Shown piece by piece: positions 1 to 8,705 of a DNA stretch of 64,000 bases (its first letter is position 1; every line of letters starts with the position of its first letter). The notes beneath the pieces are model-generated. The model worked only from the letters and a program-made list of their open reading frames with translations, was not told the DNA's origin and did no database searches. The stretch is from contig JBGAWJ010000001.1 in NCBI GenBank assembly GCA_044227605.1, forward strand, positions 32,728 through 96,727, written 5' to 3'. Source of the DNA: JAEUKQ01 sp044227605. GTDB lineage: Bacteria > Pseudomonadota > Alphaproteobacteria > JAEUKQ01. Made by a program: the position numbers and the translations under genes.

Positions 1-2
1 TT

Positions 3-512
3 AATATCCCGCGGCCGCAAAGGCCGGAGTCTTTTAAAAAACTAGCAAAATTCGGGGAAGTGCCTTTACTAACCGCTGGTCAACAAGCTTATGTCCAATC
101 CAATGCGATTTTGATGTTTTTAGCAAACCGCACCAAAAAATTTGGGGCAGAGAATGAAATATTGCTGTCAAAAGTACGGGAATGGCTATTCTGGGAGGCT
201 AACCGCTTAGGTTTTAGCCTGCCTAATTTGCGCTATGCCCGGCGTTTCGCACCACAAAATTATCCGGCAGGCGCTATTTCTTGGATTGAAGGGCGGTATA
301 AAACAGATATTAGCCGTTTAGAAGAAGAATTGGCGGATGGAAGAACTTTCATCACCGGAGAAAAGCTAACAATAGCTGATTTTTCCCTGTGCGGATACTT
401 ATTTTGGGCAGAACAGGCTGAGGTTGATGTACCCCAAAAGGTTCAACAATGGTTGCAACGAATAAGCAAGATTCCAGGTTGGGGACACCCAGACAGCTTA
501 TTGAAAGAATAG
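3..512 (+). CDS. Glutathione S-transferase family protein (5'-truncated by window edge)
   Basis: The reading frame is open to the left edge of the window without a start that makes sense, so the gene begins before base 1. The visible N-terminal part carries the end of a thioredoxin-like domain: a VP pair (the cis-proline turn) followed by QSNAIL, which matches the glutathione-binding E/QSxAI motif. The rest is an all-helical GST C-terminal domain with the conserved ITGEKLTIADF segment, an N-capping box with the family Asp. GSTs of this type conjugate or reduce electrophiles with glutathione in the cytoplasm; the substrate cannot be read from sequence. A GTG at 60 is in frame, but starting there would remove the fold's first half. 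A hairpin terminator follows the stop. Confidence 0.85.
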   Translation, partial: NIPRPQRPESFKKLAKFGEVPLLTAGQQAYVQSNAILMFLANRTKKFGAENEILLSKVREWLFWEANRLGFSLPNLRYARRFAPQNYPAGAISWIEGRYKTDISRLEEELADGRTFITGEKLTIADFSLCGYLFWAEQAEVDVPQKVQQWLQRISKIPGWGHPDSLLKE

Positions 513-516
513 GCAA

Positions 517-560
517 GGCCACACAATCTATAAATTGTATTGTGCAGCCTTTATTGTTTT
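517..560 (+). terminator. Probable intrinsic terminator after the GST gene
   Basis: An inverted repeat (GGC..CACAAT / ATTGTG..GCC, arms about 517-527 and 539-549, with a small internal loop) is followed by TTTATTGTTTT. It lies between the convergent GST and hslU genes. The U-rich tract favours termination of the GST transcript; the other side is less T-rich on the opposite strand. Confidence 0.5.
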
Positions 561-567
561 CATGAGC

Positions 568-1914
568 CTAAAGGATGAATTTGCTAAGGTCGGTGTTTTT
601 CGCAAGTCCGGCAATCCGTTCTTGCACATAGGCATCATCGATGGTAATCGTCGATCCGGCTTGGTCACTGGCTTGGAAACTGATCTCTTCCAGCAGTTTC
701 TCTAAAACCGTATGGAGGCGACGGGCACCGATATTTTCAACGGTTGAATTGATCATGGCGGCTAAATCCGATAAACTATCAATGGCTTCTTCCGTAAAGT
801 GCAAGGTAATATCTTCGGTTTTTAACAAAGCTTTATATTGTTTGATCAAGCTGGTTTCAGGTTCCCGCAGAATGCGTTTAAAATCATCGCGGCTTAAAGC
901 CTTAAGCTCCACCCGGATCGGCAAACGCCCTTGCAATTCTGGCAATAAATCAGATGGCTTAGCCATATGGAAAGCACCTGATGCAATAAATAAAATATGA
1001 TCGGTTTTAACAGTGCCGTATTTTGTGGGGACTTGCGTACCCTCAATCAATGGTAATAGGTCACGTTGCACCCCCTCACGGCTGACATCCGCCCCCATCC
1101 GCTCGGATCTCGCGCAAATCTTGTCGATTTCGTCGATGAAAACAATGCCGTTTTCCTCAACTGTTTTAATGGCTTCTTGAACCATTTTTTCCTGATCCAG
1201 CAGTTTATCGCTTTCCTCGACAATCAATATTTTATAGCTTTCCGCAACGGTTGTACGACGGGTTTTGGTGCGCCCGCCCATGGCCTGCCCAAGGATATCA
1301 TTGAGGTTAAGCATGCCCATGCTGGCCCCGGGCATCCCCGGGATATCAAAGGTCGGCAAGCGGTTGCCCGTATCTTTCACCTGTATTTCAATTTCTTTTT
1401 GGTCGAGTTCGCCTGTCCGTAACATTTTACGGAATTTAGCGCGGGTTTCAGGGGCCGATGATTCCCCAACCAAGGCATCCAGAACCCTTTCTTCTGCCAT
1501 AATTTCAGCTTTACTGGTGACTTCTTTGCGCATGCGTTCGCGTGTTTGGCTTACACTGATTTCTATTAAATCACGGATGATCTGCTCGACGTCCCGGCCG
1601 ACATAACCTATTTCTGTAAATTTGGTTGCCTCAACCTTAATAAAGGGGGCTTGTGCGAGTTTAGCCAAGCGGCGGGCGATTTCTGTTTTGCCAACCCCTG
1701 TAGGGCCTATCATCAGAATGTTTTTTGGCAAGACTTCATCGCGAAGTTCGGCAGGCAATTGTTGGCGCCGCCAGCGATTACGCAAGGCGACAGCCACTGC
1801 TTTCTTTGCCTCATGCTGGCCGATAATATACCGGTCTAGTTCCGAGACAATCTCCCGTGGGCTGAAATTGGCAGCGGTGGAGGGGGGATTTGAGGTGGTT
1901 AAATGATCGTTCAT
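568..1914 (-). CDS. hslU: HslU, ATPase subunit of the HslVU protease
   Basis: AAA+ unfoldase that feeds substrates to the HslV peptidase in the cytoplasm. The 448-residue product has the usual length and shows Walker A GPTGVGKT at residues 70-77, Walker B VFIDEID, the inserted I domain in the middle, and the sensor-2 GARRLH segment. It ends in DLSKFIL, the C-terminal tail that docks into HslV. Its ATG overlaps the hslV stop codon in an ATGA junction, so translation of the two subunits is probably coupled. It is the second gene of a heat-shock operon. Confidence 0.97.
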   Translation of the reverse strand: MNDHLTTSNPPSTAANFSPREIVSELDRYIIGQHEAKKAVAVALRNRWRRQQLPAELRDEVLPKNILMIGPTGVGKTEIARRLAKLAQAPFIKVEATKFTEIGYVGRDVEQIIRDLIEISVSQTRERMRKEVTSKAEIMAEERVLDALVGESSAPETRAKFRKMLRTGELDQKEIEIQVKDTGNRLPTFDIPGMPGASMGMLNLNDILGQAMGGRTKTRRTTVAESYKILIVEESDKLLDQEKMVQEAIKTVEENGIVFIDEIDKICARSERMGADVSREGVQRDLLPLIEGTQVPTKYGTVKTDHILFIASGAFHMAKPSDLLPELQGRLPIRVELKALSRDDFKRILREPETSLIKQYKALLKTEDITLHFTEEAIDSLSDLAAMINSTVENIGARRLHTVLEKLLEEISFQASDQAGSTITIDDAYVQERIAGLAKNTDLSKFIL

Positions 1915-2486
1915 AAGGTTTCAATCGTAATATTGTTGTTGGTGTACACACATAATTCAGCGGCAATTTTCATCGATCTTTTGACGATTTCCAAGGCATC
2001 CAGATTTTCAATGGGTAGTAAGGCCTTGGCCGCGGAAATCGCAAAATTCCCGCCTGAGCCGATGCCGATTAACCCGCCATCCGGCTCCAATACATCGCCA
2101 GCCCCCGAAATGATAAAGCTGACATTTTTGTCGGCGACCGCCATCATCGCTTCTAATCTTCTTAAATAGCGGTCGGTGCGCCAATCTTTAGCCAATTCGA
2201 CACAAGCCCTGGCCAATTGACCGGGGTGTTTTTCCAATTTGGCCTCTAAACGTTCAAAAAGGGTTAGGGCGTCCGCCGTTGAACCGGCAAAACCTGCGAT
2301 AATATCGCCTTTGCCCAGCCTTCTAACTTTGCGAGTTGTGGATTTAATGATAGTTGCCCCAAAAGAAACTTGGCCATCGCCCGCGATCACCACTTGCCCA
2401 TCTTTACGGACGCAAAGGATTGTTGTCCCATGCCAAGTGGCCGCTTGGTTCGTTGGTGATCCTGCTGAAGGGGATCCTTCGTTCAA
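1911..2486 (-). CDS. hslV: HslV, threonine peptidase subunit of the HslVU protease
   Basis: Proteasome-like Ntn hydrolase. The motif HGTTI followed by [13 protein letters not shown] identifies the catalytic N-terminal threonine, the first T of GTTI, exposed after propeptide removal. The longest open frame starts at an ATG at 2522, but I prefer TTG at 2486: GGAG (2494-2497) sits seven bases upstream, and the heat-shock promoter candidate at 2526-2555 would begin transcription at about the upstream ATG, leaving it no leader. The TTG start gives 191 residues with a 20-residue propeptide, in line with my recollection that other alphaproteobacteria have a short one. The stop overlaps the hslU start. 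Confidence 0.93.
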   Translation of the reverse strand: MNEGSPSAGSPTNQAATWHGTTILCVRKDGQVVIAGDGQVSFGATIIKSTTRKVRRLGKGDIIAGFAGSTADALTLFERLEAKLEKHPGQLARACVELAKDWRTDRYLRRLEAMMAVADKNVSFIISGAGDVLEPDGGLIGIGSGGNFAISAAKALLPIENLDALEIVKRSMKIAAELCVYTNNNITIETL

Positions 2487-2525
2487 TTTATTTCTCCTGC
2501 TTGATTTGACGGTGGAAAGCATCTT

Positions 2526-2555
2526 ATATATGGGATAGGTTCCTTGAGTAACAAG
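2526..2555 (-). promoter_or_regulatory. Candidate RpoH (sigma-32) promoter of hslVU
   Basis: Reading the minus strand, CTTG (2555-2552) is followed after 17 bases by CCCATATAT (2534-2526), close to the heat-shock -35/-10 pair. hslVU is a known RpoH target in proteobacteria. Transcription would start near 2519, which supports the downstream TTG start of hslV. Confidence 0.5.
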
Positions 2556-2625
2556 ATCGTGCCCTGATAAAATATTTAAGCGGGGTAAAACGGCAGAAGA
2601 ATAAAATAAAAATAGGGAAGAAAAA

Positions 2626-3000
2626 ATGGCCTATAACCCAGACAATATTTTTGCGAAAATTTTACGTGGCGAAATCCCTTGCAAAAAGGTTTATGAAAAT
2701 CAAGATGTGTTGGCATTCTATGATATAAATCCACAGGCCAAAATCCATATCTTGGTGATCCCAAAACAGCCTTATCAATCCTGGGATGATTTTTCAGCCC
2801 ATGCCACCCCGCACCAAATGGCGGCGCTCATGCAAGCGGTCGGATTAATTGCTCGGCAATTAGGGTTAAATCAGCAAGGATATAGGGTTCTAGCTAATAA
2901 CGGGCAAAATGCCCATCAGGAAATTCCCCATTTTCATCTTCATCTTTTGGGTGGTCATCCACTGGGGCCTATACTGCAAAAAGGGATAGCAACTAGCTAA
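2626..3000 (+). CDS. HIT family protein (HINT/PKCI-like nucleotide hydrolase)
   Basis: Histidine-triad protein of 124 residues, the normal size for this branch. The signature [10 protein letters not shown] near residue 107 supplies the three histidines (HxHxHxx) that bind the phosphate and carry the covalent nucleotide intermediate. The early segment [19 protein letters not shown] is typical of HINT-type enzymes, which hydrolyse AMP or aminoacyl-AMP conjugates in the cytoplasm. GGGAAG lies just upstream of the ATG. It is divergent from hslVU, and comM faces it on the other side. Confidence 0.92.
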   Translation: MAYNPDNIFAKILRGEIPCKKVYENQDVLAFYDINPQAKIHILVIPKQPYQSWDDFSAHATPHQMAALMQAVGLIARQLGLNQQGYRVLANNGQNAHQEIPHFHLHLLGGHPLGPILQKGIATS

Positions 3001-3044
3001 CCATTGAGGGCAACTAGCTGGCTAATCAAGACCAACTTGAATAA

Positions 3045-4571
3045 TCAATCAGCTAATTTGGGTTGGATACGGCGGTAGCTGAGCGCTTCGGCAATATGGG
3101 TGCGTTCAATTCTTTCACATTCCGCTAAATCAGCAATCGTTCGTGCTACCCGTAAGACACGGTGATACCCGCGTGCCGACAAAGCCATTTTTTCGGCAGC
3201 TTTGGTAAGCAAACTTTGCCCATCCGCATCTAAAGCAGCCACTTTTTCCAAGGTATTTAAGTCAAGTTCTGCATTTGATAGCGGAATAGAGGCCATCGAT
3301 GCGGGCGACTGGCGTTTTGTTTGCCTTTCCCACGCCTTGGCCACACGCCGACCGATTTGCCCCGAGGATTCCCCCACCCGCTCGCTATGTAGGGTTACGG
3401 GAGGCAAAGCATTGACTTCAATTGTTAAATCAATCCGGTCCAGAAAAGGCCCAGATATTTTTGACTGATACGATTCAGCGCATTGGGGCTTTTTGCTGCA
3501 AGCCAATTGCGGGTGATCAAAATATCCGCAACGGCAGGGGTTCATGGCGGCAATTAGTTGGAACCTTGCGGGATAGGTGATGTGGTGGTTGGCGCGCGCA
3601 ATCGTGATGTTTTTTGTCTCCAGGGGCTGCCTTAAGGAATCCAGAGATTGGCGGGAAAATTCAGGCATTTCATCCAAAAACAAAACCCCGTTATGGGCCA
3701 AAGATACCTCCCCTGGTTTTGCCCGTAAGCCACCGCCCACTAAGGAGGCCATCGACGCGGAGTGATGGGGATCGCGGAAAGGGCGTTCCTGGATCAGCGA
3801 TGCTTCAGGCAATTGCCCAGCCAAACTATAAATAATGCTAGTTTCCAAAGCTTCCTGTGCCGATAAAGCAGGTAATATCCCCGGCAATCTTGCAGCCAAC
3901 ATGGACTTTCCTGCCCCGGGCGGGCCGATCAACAAAAGGTTATGATGGCCAGCTGCAGCAATCTCAAGCGCCCGCTTTGCTGTTTCCTGGCCGCGGATAT
4001 CGCGGATATCTTTTAATTCCGGCTTGTTTTTAAGGACTTTTGCCGTTGGGGTTGATAAGGGTCTTTCCCCCTTTAAGCAACCCAGCAAAACAATTAAATT
4101 GGGGGCCGCAATAATTTCTGTTGATCCTGCCCAGGCAGCCTCGGCCCCCTGCTGTTCGGGGCAAATTAATGTCAAGCCGTGCGATGAGGCATGTAAAGCA
4201 GCTGCTAAAACACCGTTGATCGGTGATATGCGGCCATCAAGCCCCAATTCCCCGATGGCACAATATTTTTCTAACGAGATAGCGGGCAATCCATCGATAG
4301 CTGCCAGCAATCCCAAAGCAATCGGCAAATCATAGTGGCTACCTTCTTTCATCAAATCGGCAGGCGCCAGATTAACAGTGATCCTTTTTCCGGGTAATGC
4401 CAACCCTATGGCTTGGAAAGCCGCCCGGACACGCTCACGGCTTTCTGCAATCGCTTTATCGGGTAGGCCTACGATGGTAAAACTGGGCAGGCCATTGGTT
4501 AATTGCACCTGCACTTCAACTGCTTGGGTGTAAAATCCGGAAAAGGCAACTGTTTTAACGGATACACCCAT
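3045..4571 (-). CDS. comM: ComM/YifB family Mg-chelatase-like AAA+ ATPase
   Basis: Product of 508 residues. The N-terminal ChlI-like/Lon-protease-fold domain (about 1-170) is followed by an AAA+ module with Walker A GPPGAGKS at about 216-223, Walker B VLFLDEMPEF, the MNPCRCGY segment and a C-terminal Mg-chelatase domain ending in RTIADL..I....EALSYR. In naturally transformable bacteria ComM is a branch-migration helicase that promotes integration of homologous DNA; in others the role is unknown. The longest frame begins with TTG-ATG-ATG at 4577. AGGA six bases before the second ATG favours 4571. Confidence 0.93.
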   Translation of the reverse strand: MGVSVKTVAFSGFYTQAVEVQVQLTNGLPSFTIVGLPDKAIAESRERVRAAFQAIGLALPGKRITVNLAPADLMKEGSHYDLPIALGLLAAIDGLPAISLEKYCAIGELGLDGRISPINGVLAAALHASSHGLTLICPEQQGAEAAWAGSTEIIAAPNLIVLLGCLKGERPLSTPTAKVLKNKPELKDIRDIRGQETAKRALEIAAAGHHNLLLIGPPGAGKSMLAARLPGILPALSAQEALETSIIYSLAGQLPEASLIQERPFRDPHHSASMASLVGGGLRAKPGEVSLAHNGVLFLDEMPEFSRQSLDSLRQPLETKNITIARANHHITYPARFQLIAAMNPCRCGYFDHPQLACSKKPQCAESYQSKISGPFLDRIDLTIEVNALPPVTLHSERVGESSGQIGRRVAKAWERQTKRQSPASMASIPLSNAELDLNTLEKVAALDADGQSLLTKAAEKMALSARGYHRVLRVARTIADLAECERIERTHIAEALSYRRIQPKLAD

Positions 4572-4807
4572 CATCAATCCTACAAACTAAGGCATTAAGA
4601 TAATCCTATTGGATCGTAAATTGTAATTAGCAAATCATAAGGAATAATATAGCGTTGAGGGATATATAAAGGTAATATTTTCCTGCATCCGTTAAGGATT
4701 AATTTCGTGATCAATTTAATAATCAATATAATAGCTACTCGGTAAATTAAAGCCTAAGATCAAATATTGCCAACCAGAATTTTAAACAAGCTGACTTATA
4801 TAACATA

Positions 4808-5770
4808 ATGACCAATGACGCCTCAAGGCCCCATGACCAACCGTTAAAAGCCATTATTTTGATGGGCGGCGGTGTTTTAATGTTCAGTGTAGCTGATGCT
4901 TTGATCAAAGCAATGTCGGGTACTTACCCCATTGGGCAAATTATGACCTTCCGTAATATATTTGCCTGTATCCCCATGGCTTTTTATTTTTACCGTACCA
5001 GCGGCTTTGCTTTTTTTAAAACCAAACGCCTGGGATTGCAGTTGTTGCGGGGGGTAATCGGCGTTATTTCGATGGCCAGCATCTTTCTGGCCTTCAAGCT
5101 GATGCCTTTGGCGGAAGCGGTGGCATTAACTATGTCTAGCACGATTTTTTTGGCGGCGCTTTCCGGTTTGTTGCTGGGGGAGGCAGTGGGATGGAAAAGA
5201 TGGGTTGCAATCTGGGTTGGCTTTATTGGCGTTTTGCTGATCACCCGCCCGGGAAAAAACCTTTTTGACGGTGTTGCCCTTTTTGCCTTGGCCAGCGCTT
5301 TTCTATTTGCCCTATCAATGATTTGCGTGCGCCATTTAAGCAAAACCGATAGTGGGGCCACCACCATCTTTTATTTTATTTTGGTTTGTTTAATAGGCAG
5401 TTTTCTGACCATTCCCTGGCAGTGGATTTCCCCCGATCATATATGGGTGAAACAAGGAATTATTGGCTGGTCTACACCCGCTTTAAGGGATGTTGGTATT
5501 TTGGCTCTTATTGGGTGTGTAGGGGGGGCTGCCCAGATTGCCATGACCCAGGCGTTCCGTATTGCCCCAGCTTCGGTGGTAGCGCCCTTTCAATATGCCG
5601 ATATCCTTTACTCCATTATTTGGGGATATCTTTTCTGGGCGGAGGTGCCTGATTTATATTTGTATGCTGGCGGCACCTTGATTACGTTAAGCGGGATTTT
5701 TATTGTTAGGCATGAAGTTAAACGCCGACAGACGAATTCCCAAAATAGCGTTGCCAAACCAAATAATTAG
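4808..5770 (+). CDS. EamA/DMT superfamily transporter
   Basis: Inner-membrane protein of 320 residues with about ten hydrophobic segments arranged as two EamA repeats, the typical drug/metabolite transporter architecture. Motifs such as GEAVGWKRWVAIWVGFIGVLLI (end of repeat 1) and APFQYADILYSIIWGYLFWAE (repeat 2) are characteristic of the alphaproteobacterial S-adenosylmethionine/RhtA-like branch, but the substrate cannot be assigned. The preceding 230 bases are AT-rich and contain no gene I can recognise. The stop overlaps the gshB stop by four bases (convergent genes). Confidence 0.88.
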   Translation: MTNDASRPHDQPLKAIILMGGGVLMFSVADALIKAMSGTYPIGQIMTFRNIFACIPMAFYFYRTSGFAFFKTKRLGLQLLRGVIGVISMASIFLAFKLMPLAEAVALTMSSTIFLAALSGLLLGEAVGWKRWVAIWVGFIGVLLITRPGKNLFDGVALFALASAFLFALSMICVRHLSKTDSGATTIFYFILVCLIGSFLTIPWQWISPDHIWVKQGIIGWSTPALRDVGILALIGCVGGAAQIAMTQAFRIAPASVVAPFQYADILYSIIWGYLFWAEVPDLYLYAGGTLITLSGIFIVRHEVKRRQTNSQNSVAKPNN

Positions 5771-6711
5771 CCTTTTTTCTGTTTTTCGAGGGCGTCCCAG
5801 AATATTCTTTCCAAACAAGTGTTGTTGAGCTGATTAATCTGCTGAAACCCTGTGGGCGAGGTAATATTTATTTCGGTCAGATAGGGGCCGATAATATCAA
5901 TTCCTGCGAATAGGATGCCTAATTTTTTTAGGGTTGGGCCTATTGCTTGGCAAATATGCAAATCCCGTGCGGAAAGATCGGTTTTTGTGGCCCTACCGCC
6001 CACATGCAGGTTGGAGCGTGCTTCACCTGATTTAGGGATCCGGTTAACCGCCCCCACCGCTTGGCCATCGATCAGGATAACCCTTTTATCGCCCTGCCGG
6101 ACTTCAGGGATATAGCGTTGGATAACTAGCGGCTCTCTTGATGTGCGGTGATGGACTTCCAACAAAGCATGCAAATTTTCATCATCTGCCTTGACGTGAA
6201 AAACGCCATATCCCCCATTGCCGTAAAGGGGTTTTATCACAATATCCTGGTGTTTTTGACGAAAAGCCACGATTTCTGCCGTATCCGCCGTAATCAGGGT
6301 AGGTGGGATAAGATCGGGAAATTGTAATAAAAACAATTTTTCTGGGGCATTGCGAACAGTTTTTGGATGATTAAGGATCAGCACGGAAGGTGGCAAAAGC
6401 TCTAATAAGTGCGTGTTGGTTATGTAGGCCATATCGAAGGGTGGATCTTGGCGGATCAGGATAACGTCAAAATCTTTTAAGGACAATTTCTGCTTTTTGC
6501 CTAATTGGGCATGGGCCCCTTTTTGACGTTGTAAAGTTATCGTATGGCCAAAGGCATAGATTTCACCCTCCAGGAAATGCAAGTTGTCAGGGGTGTAATA
6601 ATACAATTCATGGTTGCGCCGCTGAGCCTCTAGGGCTATCACAAAGCTTGTGTCAGTGTCGATGTTAATGAATTCAATGGGATCCATTTGAATGGCGATA
6701 CGCAAAGAAAT
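5767..6711 (-). CDS. gshB: Glutathione synthetase
   Basis: Adds glycine to gamma-glutamylcysteine, the final ATP-dependent step of glutathione synthesis in the cytoplasm. ATP-grasp landmarks are all present: RQDPPFDMAYIT, VIKPLYGNGGYGVF (ATP lysine and glycine-rich loop), GDKRVILIDG, ARSNLHVGGRA and LTEINITSPTG. The longest frame begins with TTG at 6729, which has no ribosome binding site. AGGAGG at 6717-6722 sits five bases before an ATT codon (6711) and eleven before TTG (6705). The ATT start gives ISLRIAIQMDP, aligning with the usual MSLRVAIQMDP beginning, so I place the start there with TTG 6705 as the alternative. It follows the cytochrome b561 gene on the same strand. Confidence 0.94.
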   Translation of the reverse strand: MSLRIAIQMDPIEFINIDTDTSFVIALEAQRRNHELYYYTPDNLHFLEGEIYAFGHTITLQRQKGAHAQLGKKQKLSLKDFDVILIRQDPPFDMAYITNTHLLELLPPSVLILNHPKTVRNAPEKLFLLQFPDLIPPTLITADTAEIVAFRQKHQDIVIKPLYGNGGYGVFHVKADDENLHALLEVHHRTSREPLVIQRYIPEVRQGDKRVILIDGQAVGAVNRIPKSGEARSNLHVGGRATKTDLSARDLHICQAIGPTLKKLGILFAGIDIIGPYLTEINITSPTGFQQINQLNNTCLERIFWDALEKQKKG

Positions 6712-6744
6712 GATATCCTCCTGGGTCAACTAAATTTGACGGTC

Positions 6745-7260
6745 TTACATCCGTTGCAGCAAATTTATTTTACCAACCAACCGGTGTTTAACGAAAGCAA
6801 GCAAATGAAGCCCGACCAGGCCTATCAAGCAAAAAGCCAGCAAAGCATGGGTATTGCCAAGCTGCTTTATGGTGGCGGTCATATCGGGAAAGGGAAGGGT
6901 CAGACCAAACCATTGGGGGGAAGCCCCGTTACCTACAATAGCTAAATATCCCGTAATCGGGACAATCACCATAAAAATATAGAAAAGAGTATGGACCACC
7001 CGTGATAAACGTTTTTCCCAATCGCTAAGGCTGGCAACTGCTGTGGGTAGGGGAAATGACCAACGAACAATGAGGCGCAGCCAAATTAATGCAAAAATAC
7101 TCAGGCCAAAAGACTGGTGCCAGAAAATAATTGGGTATCCTGCAACCACTGGTTTTTCTTCCAGCATAAAACCCGTACCGATCATGGCGACAACCAAAAT
7201 AGCCATGAGCCAATGTATTAGGCGTAACAAAGGATGGTAGCGAAGAACAGAAGAAGACAT
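6745..7260 (-). CDS. Cytochrome b561 family protein
   Basis: Four-helix di-heme membrane cytochrome of about 171 residues, the usual size for the bacterial CybB type. Candidate heme-ligand histidines occur in each helix region: RLIHWL, FWHQSF, VVHTLF and HALLAF/GLHLLAFVKH. Members pass electrons from quinol or act as superoxide:ubiquinone oxidoreductases. The frame begins with GTG at 7269, but AAGG eight bases before the ATG at 7260 makes that the better start. It lies about 33 bases upstream of the preferred gshB start, so the two are probably co-transcribed. Confidence 0.9.
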   Translation of the reverse strand: MSSSVLRYHPLLRLIHWLMAILVVAMIGTGFMLEEKPVVAGYPIIFWHQSFGLSIFALIWLRLIVRWSFPLPTAVASLSDWEKRLSRVVHTLFYIFMVIVPITGYLAIVGNGASPQWFGLTLPFPDMTATIKQLGNTHALLAFCLIGLVGLHLLAFVKHRLVGKINLLQRM

Positions 7261-7306
7261 GATCATCACCTTATTTTTTAAGAAATCGGGGCAATTGGAT
7301 TTAATA

Positions 7307-7690
7307 TTAGGAATATATCACTAATTTGGGTATCTGCAAGGGTTGGATAATCGCTAAAACCAAATAAACCGGATAATTTTGGTACCGAGGGTGCTTTATT
7401 AAAAAAACCTGTAATTGTCTTAATTGTCGCTGGCGTTGCAAGGGGTGATGCGGCCAATTGGCTTTAGCTAAGGATCTGCGATATTTAACCTCAATAACAT
7501 ATAAATGACGGTTCTTCGTTGCCAATAAATCAATTTCACCTAAATTTGATTGATCGTTGCGGCGGATGATTCTATACCCGCTGCCCCATAAATATAGGTA
7601 AGTCAAAAACTCGCCATATTGGCCAATCCAGGCTTTTTTCGGCCGTCTGATGAAACGGCACAGTTTTTGGTAAAAAGAAAAAAATGGCAT
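7307..7690 (-). CDS. yraN: YraN family (UPF0102) endonuclease-fold protein
   Basis: Restriction-endonuclease-like fold protein of unknown cellular role, placed in DNA recombination or repair by fold only. The nuclease-type motif GEIDLLA..........VIEVKYR (Asp and Glu-x-Lys) is intact. The longest frame starts at 7753 inside rsmI. The ATG at 7690 lies one base after the rsmI stop and gives 127 residues, matching the family's usual length of about 120. The rsmI-yraN pair next to an LpoA-like gene and near gshB is a conserved proteobacterial arrangement. Confidence 0.88.
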   Translation of the reverse strand: MPFFSFYQKLCRFIRRPKKAWIGQYGEFLTYLYLWGSGYRIIRRNDQSNLGEIDLLATKNRHLYVIEVKYRRSLAKANWPHHPLQRQRQLRQLQVFLIKHPRYQNYPVYLVLAIIQPLQIPKLVIYS

Positions 7691-7691
7691 G

Positions 7692-8576
7692 CTATTTTTT
7701 TTGTAAAAAAAGGGCTTGATTATAAACAATTTTTTTAGGGATATCCAATTCATCAGATATTTTTTTAGCGGCTTCCTTGACCGACATTAAAGGTAGGTAT
7801 TGTTGCAGCAAGTTGGCGGCCATGTCTGCTTTTTCTTCGGGGGAAAAAATCAAAGGTTTGGTTAAGTCAATCATCACCACAATCTCCCCTTTTACCAACG
7901 GATTTTCTTGGTAATAATCAACTAAGTCCTGCAAATCACCCCTTTTTATTCCTTCAAACATTTTGGTTAATTCTCGCCCGACCGCTGCCGGTTTATTGCC
8001 AAAAACCGTTAAACAATCTTTTAAACTATCTTGCAGCCGTTGTGGCGATTCAAAAAAAACCAATGTCGCGCAGATAGAGGAAAAAGCCTGCAGGAATTTT
8101 TGTCTGGCCACCGATCGAGGGGGAGGAAACCCTACAAAAAGAAATTGGTGGGTCGGCAATCCGGAAATGACCAAACCGGTCAGCAGGGCTGAAGCACCCG
8201 GGATTGCCTGGACGCTAATGCCTTCCAAGATGGCCGCTTGAACCAATTTATAGCCTGGGTCAGAAATAAGGGGGGTTCCCGAATCACATACGAGTGCCAG
8301 TGAATGGCCTTGTTTTAAATGATGGATTAAAAGGGGCTGTATTTTTCCAGCATTATGGTCATGATAAGACTGTAATCTTGCTTGTATCCCATAATGATCC
8401 AGAAGCTTACGGGTAACCCTTGTATCTTCGCAAGCAATCATATCCGCTTGCTGCAGGGTAAGTAGCCCTCGCAGACTGATATCGCTCAAATTGCCAATGG
8501 GGGTTGCCACCAGGATCAGCCCCTGCATGCTGGTTTTAATTGAATCAAGACAATGAGGTGGAAGCGATAAAGTCAT
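7692..8576 (-). CDS. rsmI: 16S rRNA (cytidine(1402)-2'-O)-methyltransferase
   Basis: SAM-dependent tetrapyrrole-methylase-fold enzyme that methylates the ribose of C1402 in the decoding centre of 16S rRNA. Family landmarks are LVATPIGNLSDISLRGL, CEDTRVTRKLL, SLALVCDSGTPLISDPGY and IPGASALLTGLVISGL. Its 294 residues agree with the usual size of about 285. An internal ATG at 8528 would give a product 16 residues shorter; neither start has a strong ribosome binding site. It is divergent from the LpoA-like lipoprotein gene across 129 bases and is immediately followed by yraN. Confidence 0.95.
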   Translation of the reverse strand: MTLSLPPHCLDSIKTSMQGLILVATPIGNLSDISLRGLLTLQQADMIACEDTRVTRKLLDHYGIQARLQSYHDHNAGKIQPLLIHHLKQGHSLALVCDSGTPLISDPGYKLVQAAILEGISVQAIPGASALLTGLVISGLPTHQFLFVGFPPPRSVARQKFLQAFSSICATLVFFESPQRLQDSLKDCLTVFGNKPAAVGRELTKMFEGIKRGDLQDLVDYYQENPLVKGEIVVMIDLTKPLIFSPEEKADMAANLLQQYLPLMSVKEAAKKISDELDIPKKIVYNQALFLQKK

Positions 8577-8705
8577 TTGCCAGACAGATGAAAATCGTTT
8601 AAAGTGCGTAAAAATTTAGAGTTCGTGAAGATTATGGGTTGCTTAACCTCGCGCTCATTTTTTTCCCAATTGCCTGGATCTTACATGAAAGATTAAAATT
8701 GTCCC

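Noticed and set aside
9..18. GCGGCCGC (NotI-like) at the window start suggesting a cloning junction
   Set aside because: The sequence reads through as coding within the GST frame, with residues that fit the family, so it is genomic.
2989..3019. Ten-base direct repeat GCAACTAGCT twice, 21 bases apart
   Set aside because: It is short and partly within the HIT gene end, with no associated element; probably chance or minor slippage.
7691..7753. Longer yraN start at 7753
   Set aside because: It lies inside rsmI, while the ATG one base after the rsmI stop gives the family length.
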